Shown here: piece after piece, positions 22,489 to 34,865 of the stretch | Position numbering within the stretch: the first letter of the stretch is position 1 | Layout: every line of letters starts with the position of its first letter | Origin: Thamnaconus septentrionalis | Taxonomy: Eukaryota; Chordata; Actinopteri; Tetraodontiformes; Monacanthidae | DNA: 64,000 nucleotides | Direction: 5' to 3' | NCBI GenBank assembly: GCA_009823395.1 | Contig: CM020505.1 | Location: 3,221,129-3,285,128, forward strand | Made by a program: the position numbers and the translations under genes | The notes under the pieces: model-generated | Told to the model about the DNA's origin: nothing | Seen by the model: only the letters and a program-made list of their open reading frames with translations | Database searches by the model: none

Positions 22489-23526
22489 GTTTTTCTCTCT
22501 CACACACACAAACACAGACCACATACACATACGCACACACTCGCTAGGACTTCACACGCATTTTTAACTGTTAAGAGAAGCAAAGCTTTGAAGGTCTGGT
22601 TGCATTTAGGAACATTAAAAATCCCTTTGACTGGCATAGTAGTCAGTACAGAATCATTTTTGACTGAAATGAATTCAAATGGGAGAGACAGAGTGAGAGA
22701 GAGAGTGGGAGAGAGAAAGAAAACTTAATTTCGTCAGCGTTTGAGTGTTAATATGAGTCACAAAATACGGATGTTTCAAATATAAGAGTGCTTTCACAAA
22801 GTCTGCGAGTAAAAATATGAACAACTGTTAGATTCATTTGCAATTTATGTTGTTGATGTTGTTTGTTTTGATAGCACACTTCCTGCTTCTGTCAGACTCT
22901 GATTATTTGAAAATGATACGAAAATATGAATACAGTGAAATGTCAAGTGAGAACATTTACATCATTAACATCATTGCTGGAAAATTCCAGTGAAACTCCA
23001 AGAATTGTTCACGTTTCTGTTCAGTTTCTTCATCTGATCATGACAAATGTGGCTGAATTTGGCTCATCAGCACTTCGTCTTCAAGAAAATAAAAGTTTTT
23101 CATTTAAGTTGGGATCAAATCGAGAGGAGAATATATTTATTAAAATAATTTTCTTTGCACTTCTTTCAATGAGCAGAAGTTTTAAAATATATGTGCGTGC
23201 GCCAAGTTCAGAAAGCACTGACTTTTCAACGACTCACTTCACATGAATTGCATCACAGAGGCCCTGTGGCTTGTGTTCATCTTAAAAATGGGGTATATGT
23301 GTTGAAAAAATAGCACGTAAACACGCTGCACCCTACAGAGCCTGAATGTATTTTTAGCAGCACTGGTTATAAACCCTCCAGGGCCACAATACAGGAGGAA
23401 AACTCCATGGTGGAAAATGTAGCCCAGCCTGGCAGCAGCGCCCCAGGACGCAGCATCACAATGGCTTTGTTCCAGCGCACTAACTTCCCTCTAGCCTCTC
23501 CTGCCTTTCCTGAACACACACAGAAC

Positions 23527-23551
23527 ACACACACACACACACACACACACT
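23527..23551. repeat. (CA)n microsatellite
   Basis: A perfect CA array, about 45 bp before the (TA)n-(GT)n compound array. Confidence 0.95.
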
Positions 23552-23592
23552 CAAAACAAAGTAGATGATAAGACATATGTGTACATCCATAC

Positions 23593-23596
<4 letters not shown>

Positions 23597-23685
<89 letters not shown>
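23597..23685. repeat. Compound (TA)n-(GT)n microsatellite
   Basis: About 40 bp of alternating TA/AT followed by about 46 bp of GT. A long alternating purine-pyrimidine stretch of this kind is able to form Z-DNA or a cruciform. Confidence 0.97.
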
Positions 23686-23686
<1 letters not shown>

Positions 23687-23994
23687 TGCCTACACACATC
23701 TCCACAAACACTCAGTTTTTGCTTTCTCTCAGTATCCTCCGTCAACTCTCCTCTCTAAATGTCCTCCTCTTTCTTGTCCTTGTTTTATGCAGCGTTTTGC
23801 TATAAATAGACACACAGTGTGTATATATATATATATATTTTATTTTAATCCATGATCATCATTTATCTGTCTTGACACTAAATGAAATGCATCCAAAACT
23901 AGATATAAAAACAATTTGGCTTTTGCCGGGCTTTTCAGATTTCATCCCCTTAAGTCACAGTGTCCGTATTGTGTGGAACTGTGTGAGTTTGTAT

Positions 23995-23999
<5 letters not shown>

Positions 24000-24028
<29 letters not shown>
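24000..24028. repeat. (GT)n microsatellite
   Basis: A perfect GT array in intergenic DNA. Confidence 0.95.
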
Positions 24029-24029
<1 letters not shown>

Positions 24030-24166
24030 TCTACCTGCCCCCTATTGGGGTTGGGGCCAGTGAGACCCTCAGGGCTGTGCTGTCCAATCCCCTCCATGCT
24101 GCGTTTCTATAGGATTGAATTAACCTCCTGCCTCTCTTGACAATGCACATACACATAATCATCCAG

Positions 24167-24167
<1 letters not shown>

Positions 24168-24225
<58 letters not shown>

Positions 24226-24262
24226 TGCACAGACGCATGCACGCACGCACAAACACACACAC
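24168..24262. repeat. Compound (CT)n-(CA)n microsatellite
   Basis: CT units run directly into CA units and then into interrupted CA/CG repeats. Confidence 0.95.
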
Positions 24263-25827
24263 ACTATGAACAACAACTTTACCCATGCAAGGCCATGTAA
24301 TTAGCTGAAGGCATCACAGCAAATGACAATGACAATCAAAAATGTTTGTAATTATGTATTTTGTGACGCCCTATATTTGGTATCAGATGAAAACCTGTCC
24401 TGAATTTGTTTCTGAGACTGCAGAAAAGGCTGTTGTGTCCAGTTGTGTTTCCTGAGAATATTGTAACTGCAAAATCCAGCCTGCAGTTAAAGTTAAACAT
24501 CAGGTCTTCCAGGGACACTGACGCAATCTGAATATTTGTTAATGTCATTTATTTGCACTGGTGCAGGTTGATTACATGGTGAATTTGTATATCAATAACA
24601 CATTAGTTATTTCCATTGGAGAACAAAGACAAAGACTCAGTTTTGTTGTGTGTCAAGACTTTATCAGAAATGAAAGTTGAGTTATTTAATTATATATATA
24701 TATATATACTTATATATATATATATTTTTAATCTTTCAGCTTTTATTACTGACATATGTGTTAATAACATACATATCAGCCCTGGAAGGTGCTAATTGGT
24801 TTTCTTGGGAAAAGTGGCCAGTGCATAGGAAACCTTCCAGCTATCTATTGGCCACTAGTGGGTGATTTTAAGTGCCACTAATTCACTGGCCAGTGACACG
24901 TCAGACTATTTATTAAAGTACACTAACTTAATGAATGGCCCATAGAATGGAAAGTTAAAACATTTACTGTCCTCAGAGGGAGATAGAGAGCAATAGACAG
25001 AGAAAGAGGGAAGAAGGGTAGGAGAGGGACGGAAGGAAGGAGCAGAGAGTGAGAATAAATGGCCCATCGTATAGAGTTAAGACGCTGAAAGTGCAAATAG
25101 ACAGCTGACCCTCTTATGGCTTGCACATGAAGCTCAAAGGCATGCAGCCTCTTTAGACACTTAGACACACCCAGCTGGATAGAGGGAAGGCCGGACGGAA
25201 TGAAGAAAGGGGAAAGTGGAAAAATTACACAAGAAGATGATTTATAGTTATGGTGTTTTTGAAGAATGAAATGTATTAGAAAGACTTGAATTCTCCGAGA
25301 GGCAGAGAAGACAGGAGAGGTGCATGTCTAACTAACACTGTGAAGAACTGGTTGCCTTACATTAGATAAAGCATCCAAAGTGACGGACAATACACCTTTT
25401 GCTTGATTTTTAAATTCAAAATAAAAAGTCATGAGCATACACACCATGCAAAACTGTCAATGTATCTTAAATCAGCTTCTGTTGACAACTGCTTTAAGAT
25501 AACCCATATTTATATATATATAGGTATCATAAATTCTATTTATGGCATACATATATTTTTTAAACGACTATGAGCCAGACATTTGTAATAAAAAAAAAGT
25601 ACAATATTTTCTCTTCTTTGATTCTTCTTTTTAAAGAGGGTCAACGGTGTAAAATCTTATAGAAAATTCAAATTAAAGAAACAATTCTGCTTTATCTTTG
25701 CCTTTGCTGTATTTATGAATCATGAGTAAATGGACACTTACTTCATATTGTTGTCTAATGTATAATTTGGGGTAATTTCTGAACTATTTTGTTGTTTTTC
25801 ATTGTGAACGCTTTTCTAATGCCCCCT

Positions 25828-25828
<1 letters not shown>

Positions 25829-25873
<45 letters not shown>
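25829..25873. repeat. (CT)n microsatellite
   Basis: About 22 perfect CT units. Confidence 0.97.
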
Positions 25874-25876
<3 letters not shown>

Positions 25877-26983
25877 AGTGCATGTGTGTCAGGGGAGCTA
25901 GATGCTGTAAAAGGCCATTACCACCATGAGTCCATGTCACCAAGCCTGTGAAACCCAGGGGAACCCTACCACTGATACATGGGAATAACACGTGAAGCGC
26001 ACCGCACACACATACACACACTCACACACGTACGCATACCCACACAGCCCTACAAAGTGAGCTCACACTGGGCCACATGGACGGCATAATAGGACTTTAA
26101 CTGGCCACAATCACCTGAGCATGCGAGTTAAGCATATAGGAAAGGTTTTGCATATGTACAAAATAGGTTTAGGGCCCTGAAACCAGAAACAACAAGCCTT
26201 CTGAATGGCATCGGTGTGAAGCTGCAACACATTAGCACTTCACAGGTCACAGCGCCTAAAACGGATACCCTCACCCTTAGAGACTGACGCATGTGGGACA
26301 TTAATAGAGGGGGAATTTTTATCTGACTTACTTCTAAACCCATTTGTAACCATTTGAAATAATTTTTAGACTAACAAGACGAGCTGCCCATAGGTGTTTT
26401 TGTGTCAGTCACAGGTTTGATTCTCCTTAATAAATGGTGATTCCTGTAGCTTTATCCATCCTCTGATTATTTTCAGATACATGCCTCATAGGCCACAGAT
26501 GGCTGTACATTAGCTTCTCAATCAGATATTGCCCCTTTTTTCGATTTTGCTTGGCTAATGTTGGAAGCGTTGGTTACACTCAACACTTCATAACTGCAAG
26601 GCAGCTTCTATGAATCTAAAGACTAATGGTGCTATTAGGCGTTATGGGGGGCTATAACTGTGTGTCAGTGGTTTAACAGTGAAACTTTATGCATGTAAAT
26701 GGAGAATGAAATGGGATTTAGAGATCAACCCTGCGGGACCCCCCTAAAATTAACTCTGCCATGAATATTGCCTAATGAGACTCAAAATGCATAATAAGAC
26801 AGCTAGCTATGTTTTAGCCGCTCCTGCATGTCACAGACACCAACTCAAATCAACCAACTCGAAATGCCTGGCTTATGTATTAAATTTAAAAAGTTGAGTT
26901 GAACATTTAAACACCTGCGCTAATGATCTTGTCATCAAATAAAAGACTTGAAACCAAACAGCAAAACCAAACAGCAGAACTGG

Positions 26984-27025
26984 TTGTCCACTGGGGACAA
27001 ATAAAGGTCGAATTCAATTGAATTG
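26984..27025 (+). repeat. Possible 3' tail of a non-LTR retroelement
   Basis: The string CCACTGGGGACAAATAAAGG followed by short GAATT/CAATT repeats resembles the 3' ends of fish LINEs and their SINE partners, where an ACAAATAAA-type signal is followed by a simple repeat. No element body is recognised upstream. Confidence 0.35.
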
Positions 27026-28167
27026 AAACTGAATCCTGAAAATCAGATTATTAGTAATAACAATAGTGATCATAAAAGGTGGACTTTTTGTTGGAGATTG
27101 TACGTGAAAAAGCAGAGATAGCAGAGTCGTGAGATAACAGGGGTAAAGATGCTTCAAGAGCAACAGAGATGGAAGAAGAGATGCAGAAGAAGCCAGAAGG
27201 TGGAGGAGGAGAAGAGAGGGCAGAAGTTGGCCATTAGCGATGCGGCGTGTGGAGCCCACACTTACATGCGTTCCACAAGGTTAACGATAAGAGCCCCTCA
27301 GCAGCTGAAATGCTCAAGTAGCTTTTATCGTATCATAATAATGAATCAAAGATAAAATAAAATAAATGAAGTCCAAAAAGTCAGCAAGTACAATAAAGCC
27401 TGTCGGGGAGGAGGCGGTGAATAGCCAGCAAAGGAAAACAGGGAAAAAGAAGGAGAGACTCGGAAAACTGTAGAAAAGAGATGGAATAAAAATCTTGCTC
27501 TCGTTCAGCTAATATCTTCTTATGTCATCTGGGTGAAAAATGTTTGCCTGCAGGTCAGGGCTCCCCCTGTTCGCAAAAAAGGCTTCTTAAAACGCTTCAC
27601 AGCTCTCTGCTACATTAGATATCTGGCCTTTGCATCCCATTTACTGCTGCTGGCCATTAGGGCGAAGGAGAGAAATAAGGAAGTGGGTCGGGTTGACAGG
27701 GCAAAAGAGGATGGAGCCAAAGAAAAATGAGGGTCAAAATGGATAGACACTGACAGAAAAACAAGAAAGTACAAGCTGAGATTTGGTTTGAAGAGCAAAG
27801 GATGCTGATCTTCAGGCGATACCGTGGAAGGAGGAGAGTGGAGGAAGAGTTGCTATCTGCATGTTTACATGAACTTATCAGGGAGGAAAATCCTCTGAAC
27901 AAAACTGTATTTTATCCTGAGGAGGATCCTGAGTTAATTCTAGCCAAAGGTCTGAAAGCCTGGACACATCCTGTGTGAGTGTGAGTGTGTGTGTGTGTGT
28001 GTGTTGTTTGTGTGTGCAATGCCCTTGGCAAGAGCACAAAATCTGGCCATTCAGAATACACAGTAGTTAGCCACCCACTGAAGCAAGCTGTTCCCACTTC
28101 CCTTTTCCTCCTCCACTTCCTCCCCCTTTCCCTCCCATCCACACCCCCCCTTAACTCCTCTAAATCA

Positions 28168-28173
28168 TTTATT
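28168..28173 (-). terminator. esrrg: Candidate distal polyadenylation signal (AATAAA) for esrrg
   Basis: AATAAA on the minus strand is followed within about 20-40 bases by a G-rich and GT-rich stretch, the layout of a vertebrate cleavage and polyadenylation site. Nearer candidates at 30158-30163 and 32955-32960 have weaker downstream sequence. Confidence 0.3.
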
Positions 28174-31100
28174 TTGTGTATGAACACACACACACACACA
28201 TACAGAAATATATGTCTTTTTAGTGTTGGACAAAATACAACAAAGAACTGTTTGTCGTATTTTTGTCATGTGGTGCAAATGGCGCATGTGTCCGTGATGT
28301 GTCTATGTGCAAGTTAATGTACTTCCAGATCAGACTCAGACGATTTCTTCACTGCAGGGGTTTCGGTGTGATATGATGCTGTCAATATAATCTTTCTTGT
28401 ATGCTTGAAATGTTCCATCTATAGAACTTGAAACAGTGATATCATGTGGTTGACTACTACTGTTAAGAACTGTACAGATGACCAATGAGATTTTCAGAAT
28501 AAAAAACAGACAAAAACAGGTGTCAAAACTGGAAGCCTGGTTTTAATTGATATTGCTCTACTGTAATAATCCTGAAAGGCATAGTCTGGAGTAACACATG
28601 TAATGTTTCAACCCATAGTAGTTTAAGTTACAGAATCATAGGTCTCTCTTTTTGCATTGAACAATATATACAATGTGAAATAAATACATTTACACAAATG
28701 GACATTATTGTTGTAGCACACTTGTATGATACACATCACAAAAATATACAGGTTATTGTTTCTTTTTTTTTTTTTTCATTTACTGATGTGAAGCACATCT
28801 AAAATCTACGAACATGTTTTCAATAACACTACAGGGACGGCTTTCGAACGTAACTCTTCTTCGCCACGTGGGTCCATTTGTCTATAAATATTCTTTGTAT
28901 CCAAATGTGTCTCTTAAACGTTCCCCCTCACGATATCAATTCCCGATTGCAGGCTCAGCCGCAGCAAACAGTGGCAGTTACATTTGGGGATTAAATACAA
29001 CTAAATGACTAAACACTGCTGAGCTGTAGGGTCGACACATTTTGGCCTTAGCAGATTTCCGGGGCAGCCACGGTAAAATGGACAATCCTGCTTTGTCGTT
29101 AGGCCCTAATATAATTCTGATAAACTATTGTTAAATATAGTATTTGCGGCAAATGCATCTTGGATCCAGATGACAATGATAAACGTGGCGCCCAAAGTGC
29201 AACCAACTCTTCCCACCAGCCGGCTCTGCAAAACAAAACCAACAAAACCCTCCATATAAAATAAAAGTGTGATTTGTTGTCGTGTGTATGGGCACAAGTG
29301 CAACATGGCATCGCAACAGCTACAACAGCATTTGAGTGTACGACCCAACGAAAAAAACAAGTGCAAACTGCCTCCCTACTAACAAACAAAATGCTCTCGG
29401 TTCTCCCTTTTGTCTGTTACATTTGAATCAGATCCTGGCAATGAGCAGCGAGTTGAAGCCGAGGAAATCACAGAGTCTCCCTCCAGGTCTGAAGCCGGGG
29501 AGTCTGGTCTTTGCTTTCTTCATGTTAGAATTAAGGTTATTTTAGGGACAAAATGCTGCTTATATTCCAACAGCTCCACATTTAGCTCCTTGACAGTCCA
29601 AATATAATTCGGTTGATCTAAAACTATCCAAGATGGCCGCTTGTTATTTGCGGGCATCATAATAGACTCAGGCCAGCTTCAGTCCTCTCAGAGAGAGGTG
29701 ACAAATGCGCAGGACTTCTGTAGCACTGTACAATACATAAAAAACAGTCACAGCATAAAAACAAAGTTAGGAAAAGAGCACCTTTCTTCCATAATTTCTT
29801 TGTACAGCAGAAAAGAAGTGCTGTCGGTAAAGTGTCAGATGAGAAGCTAATTCAAGTGAGATATTTCAAACGGAACATGCGGCTGTTTTACAAACATTTT
29901 ATCCTAATGAAAAAGAACCCAACAAATTCTTACATTATCGACTTCATTCTATTTTACTGAAAACCTCCATTTTTGGAATAGTTTGTCGTCATATGGCTGT
30001 AAAAACCAGGGGTCAGCGCAAAGAGGTTCCATGCAAGGAGTAGAAAAAGCAAGTCAAAACTAAACTAGTGGAGATCTTTGTTTGGACAGTTCCCTTCAAC
30101 CTCCTGGAGGCAAAAACATTCACCTGTCTTCACTCTTTGTCATAAAGCAAAAAAGAATTTATTTCAAATGATTCATAAAAGGATGTAACAATAAGGATGT
30201 TATTTCAATTGTAAAATTTGCATCTATTTGACTTATTGTAGATAATGGAGCTGAGCTGTATGGAAGGCAGTTTAATGTACAGCAAGTTAATCAAAAGAGT
30301 CACCTAGAGTTCTGAAGTACTCAATTGTCTGATTGATTGCATTGTTATTCAAACCTAAAGATATACAGTATAGTGTTTACCCTACAGGAAAGTTACACAA
30401 AGATCCCTTTTTAGTGGTGCTCCTTCATTTAGGTAATAAATGTTTAATTGTTTATGTATTAAAAAAAAAAAACAGGTAAAAAAACAAAAACAAAACAGGT
30501 TACTGTGGTTTGATCCTCGTGGTCTAGTTAAAGTTTCTAGAAGAAGAGCCTTCAAATTGGTTTGGTTCGGGTCCCTGAACCCCGCCACACTGGTCGGACA
30601 GACAAAATGGCCTCTAGTCTACGTTGTGTCGTCTAAAGAAGAAGCACACGGCACAAGAATGGGAACCACCACAAGAAAAAGTGCACGACATGCCTTGGAA
30701 GATTCAACAAAGGAGGGGAGGATCCAACAGAAAGAGGACGTGGAAACAAAAGCAGACAAAAATCAAACAGACCATGTTTCTTCTTAAGAGAAAAATCCAT
30801 GAACATGAAACACACAAGAGGCTGAACTATATTTTTTTTTTTTTTTCTGCCTTTCCAATAAATTGTCTTATGTTAGAATTATAATCTGCATACTTTACAA
30901 TATACAATGTTGAAGAAGGCTGAGAAAATACCCCTTACTAATAATGCTGATATAGAGCGTGTGATGTTAGAGATCAACTACACTTAAAACCGCAGCTCAG
31001 CTGTGACAAGTTGCCATTTCATATTAGATAACACTGTTGTCCAATTCAGGTTCCATAAACCCGTGTTGGAAAACACAACAGAAAAATGATCCAAAGGTCC

Positions 31101-33288
31101 AAAGGTGACGTATTGTGAAGACTCCCATTGGACTGCACGCACCACTTGAACCTAACAGTTCTCAATTACTTTTCAATTGCATGGAAATGACTGCACGAAC
31201 GTGTAGCTCTGTTCAATTCCAGTACAGCACGGATTCATTTGTCGAGTTTTCAGATTTGATGGTCTCCTTAAATTCCGGCAAGCTGTGTAAAAGTGAACAT
31301 ACATGAACTCTAGTGAGTCTTCATGGTCTTATTGATGTGCATGTACACCATTGACAGACTTACGCTGCAGTGCAGTGGATGATTTGGTGATGTGTTTTTG
31401 TCCTCGCCGATTCGCTGCACACTTTGCGTCATTTCGCTGCTTTTGTTTCTTGCCCAATTGAAAAGGCCTCGTCGCAAAACAACCGTTGCAGCCCTCGGGA
31501 CTATTACGGCCTGAGAGCAGCTTCCAAAAAACCCCCAAAGGAATTCTGAAGTTATCTAATAGCCCATGGCAAGTTACACAGAGCGAAGGAGAAGCCACAA
31601 ATTCTCCCCGAATCCCCTTCCTCTCTCCCAAATTTAAGACTGGCACGTTATGTTAATATTGCAGACTTAAGTCCATATGCACAAGCCCCCTCCTTTAAAA
31701 ACCACTATTGCTCAGAGATTTCTAAGATTAACGCTGATTTGTTAATACATTATTACTTGTTATATTTATATATATATGGTAATTGCTGAAAGTGATCAAG
31801 CTGATAGAAAAAGGAAAGACATACTGATTGATTTTTCAGTTTTAAGAAGACAATATAAATAAGAAAAAGAAACCAAAACAAAGCCATGTTATATGCAATA
31901 TACAGGATGACAGCTATTTACAACCCTACTACTGGTATCATAGCCAAGGTTACTTTCGAGATAGAAATCAGGAAAATGATGGAAGAAATCAATAACAGTT
32001 CTTTAGTCTGTTTTGTCAGCACACCTTTACCTTTGGGCTTGTGTTCCACTGAGCGACTGACACGCCCTCATCGCTGCCTGCGCGCAAAAAACACCTCGAG
32101 ATGGGCTGGAAGTGGCGAATGGGACGAGAGCAGCGAGAGTCGTGCCGATGGGACACTTTTGCAGATTAGTTAATGAGCGCGGGCTGGGCTGTTATTTTCA
32201 TGGCACATTTCACAGTCTGAGATCTGAAGTGACCCGGGCGAGAAAACAACGTGACAACGTGAGGCCTTGATTTTACCCGTGGAGCCGGCAGGGATCCACT
32301 CTCGGCCATCTACAGCCGACACTGTTACCGTTTTACTAAGAAATCTCGACGACTTGCTTGATATTTAAGAGCGCCGTCGGCCTTGTCAAGCGTGCCGTCA
32401 CTGATACAAACGTTTTCGCGGTCAGCTTTCTGAGGCCGCTGGTCCTCAGGGAACACAATGAACGTTGTGAGCAAAGAAGGGGAGTCGTAGGGAAACCGGG
32501 AGCTGAATTTGGGGAGAACCAGTAGAGTTTACGGCCGTGTTCCCAGGTGGTTCCAACATCTCTGAGCCCTGCTGGCTGAGCAGACAACCAGCAGAGCTCT
32601 GGAGTTACATCATCGGAAGCCACCGGCGAACCACGGCAGACAACAGATTCGAGTTGTGACGATAAAGTTTGCTGGCATCCTCTTGAATGGAACTGGGCTC
32701 CATTCTCTGGCACGGCCTGTTTCTTCTTCTCTTGTTCCGTCTGTCCATCCAACGCTTCCTTTTAAGTGTAGTTTGACAAAACACATCATTCATATTTCTT
32801 CAGAGTTCATCTCCTATTTTTTCTCTTTAGTCTTCTCCTTCAACACTTTTAAAAAAAACACAACTCTGTTGAGGGGAAATAGGGCAGCAGAGGAAACTCG
32901 AGCGCAGTCTTGAAGTCTCTCAGGACTAAAATGAAGAGTTTTCAGGATCAAGTTTTTATTTTTTTTTGTTTTGTTTTTTTTAAAGATGTCCATATTTGAG
33001 CATCTGTCTTTAATAACATCTTAATGGTTATTAAATGCACGACAGTTTTGCCATCTTCAGTGTTTGGGGCCTCCGTGGAAACAGACGGCAACAGTTTCAG
33101 ACAGAAGTATCAACTTCTCTCAGTCTCAGTGGGGGGAGGAGGGAGGGGTCATGTCAGTCCGTCAGCATCGTCCCCAGAACAAAAGGTCACGTGACCTCCT
33201 TTCCGTCAAAGGTGAAGAATGTTTGGGGGTTTAGGTAAGAGGTTAAGTTGACTTATTTATAGGAGCATGAGTCAGCAGACTTATTTTG

Positions 33289-33331
33289 GTGTGTGTGTGT
33301 GTGCGTGTGTGTGCGTGTGTGTGTGTGTGTG
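33289..33331. repeat. (GT)n microsatellite just 3' of the esrrg stop
   Basis: GT units with GC interruptions, 120-165 bp downstream of the stop codon on the gene's strand, so within the 3' UTR. Confidence 0.95.
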
Positions 33332-33451
33332 CAACATGAATTGGACTATGTAAAAGAGCGAGAGGTCATTCAAAGATCGCGTTTGCATTGGAGCAGAGGT
33401 GGTTCAGACTTCAGCTTCCCGATGTCCCTCCATCCTGCCGGGCCTCGGCGC

Positions 33452-33696
33452 TCACACCTTGGCCTCCAGCAGCTCCAGAAAGAGTTTGTGCATTGGGACC
33501 TTGCCGTCCTGCTTGATGCTGTAGAAGTGTTGCACGGCCTTGGTGGACGTCTGGCGCAGCAGGGGGAGGGTCATGAGCAGCTTGCCTGCCCGACGGGGAT
33601 CCTCCTGGTGCTGGGCGGCCTCGTAGTCTTGCAGGGCCTCGTGCAGCACGTCCTGGAGCTTCTGCACCGCCTCCACGTCTTCGATGTGCATGGAGT
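33452..33696 (-). CDS. esrrg: esrrg last coding exon: helices 9-12, AF-2 and stop
   Basis: The first two bases complete Asp378; 80 codons and TGA (33452-33454) follow. The acceptor is cgtgtgcttgcag|[26 protein letters not shown] and [17 protein letters not shown] match human ERR-gamma residues 379-458. F435 is kept in AVQHFY. The AF-2 helix reads LFLELL where human has LFLEML, a conservative change. Small differences ([10 protein letters not shown] for AGQHMEDPRR) sit in the helix 9-10 loop. Confidence 0.97.
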
Positions 33697-34817
33697 CTGC
33701 AAGCACACGGGGCCGAGTGAAATTTAGATTAATCCGACGAGTTTTCTCCAGAATACTGAATGGTATTTACTTTTGCCACATAAATAAGAAATACTTTTCA
33801 ATCAGATTAAGACACCAAACTACCACCCAAGGTTACGGAAGTCCCAACTATGAGCCTGGAGTCAATGCAAAAGATCTTCATTTCATAAGCAAATCCAAAA
33901 GCTTTCTTCTTTAATTTTCTGCAGAGCAGATTTGGCTGTAAAACCCCACAGAAAAACAACTTCAACCAGCCAGTCATTTAACGTGGGGACTGCTCCACTC
34001 TGTCTTGAAGGAGTGCTTCTGTGGGTGTGATGAATGGACACACAAAGAGTGGAGTGGGCGGAGAGCAAAGAGATGTACTCGCAGAATGATGAAGAGATGC
34101 AGGGGCACCTGAGAGCCTGACTCTGCGTGTGTGTGTGTGTGTGTGTGTGCACTTTGTCTCCGCACGTTTTGTAGTCTCTCTTTGAGCTGGTGTGTGAGGT
34201 GCGTTTGAGCATATGTGCCTGTGAAGGCTGAGAATGTCCCTCAATGATAATGCTCCATATTGGCCCTTGGGGAGGCAGAGTCTTAATGTGAGCTGGCCTT
34301 TAGCTCCCAACCTCCGATCAATGGCTCTGATCAATGACTACATGCATGTTAAATAATAATCACAAGGCAACTATTGATAGGCTACCACACCCCGACAAAC
34401 ATGGCAACACACTCACATTGCACGAACTTGTGTGACCTGTGAGCTGATTAAAAACAGTAGCAGAGTGAGACAAACACTGCGATGGCGCACACGGCAGCAG
34501 AGACAAAAGCAGCTTCTTCCTGCAGAATGTTCTGATGTGTGTCGGTGTGAGAGTCTCTGGCTCGCAGCCTCCAAATATGCAAGAGGCAATGTGCTTGTAA
34601 ACATCAGCAAAGATAACATACACGATACAAATAGAATGTGCCAGTCACATCTGTGTGAACATGCATTGTTTCACAAGCACGACTACATTGCAATGTATTG
34701 ATTGAATGTATTCAGTCATTTCAATGCACAGAAATACAAACAATTGCGAATGGTTTGAAATCAACCGACGGCATATCTTTCTTTCACTGCTAGATTCTTT
34801 TATACGCCTTGCCTACA

Positions 34818-34852
<35 letters not shown>

Positions 34853-34865
34853 ATAATAATAATGA
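34818..34865. repeat. (TAC)n-(TAA)n trinucleotide array
   Basis: About 11 TAC units followed by TAA and TGA variants. Confidence 0.96.

Larger units (their letters stand above)
20418..28150. other. Intergenic DNA between ush2a and the esrrg 3' end
   Basis: About 7.7 kb without convincing exons. It contains a 17-bp tandem duplication (20813-20846), a perfect 15-bp hairpin (20952-20988), several dinucleotide arrays and a possible retroelement tail near 26984-27025. Open frames here come from the repeats or from chance. Confidence 0.75.
28150..33451 (-). other. esrrg: Probable long 3' UTR and 3' flank of esrrg
   Basis: This runs downstream of the esrrg stop codon on its own strand. It is nearly free of the (CA)n arrays that are dense elsewhere in the window, which suggests transcribed or constrained sequence. 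Minus-strand AATAAA signals occur at 32955-32960, 30158-30163 and 28168-28173. The last is followed by a G/GT-rich stretch (GGGGGGGTGTGG) that would serve as a downstream element and would give a 3' UTR of about 5.3 kb. A minus-strand Pumilio-type TGTAAATA lies near 31914-31921. The true end is not determined by sequence alone. Confidence 0.4.
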
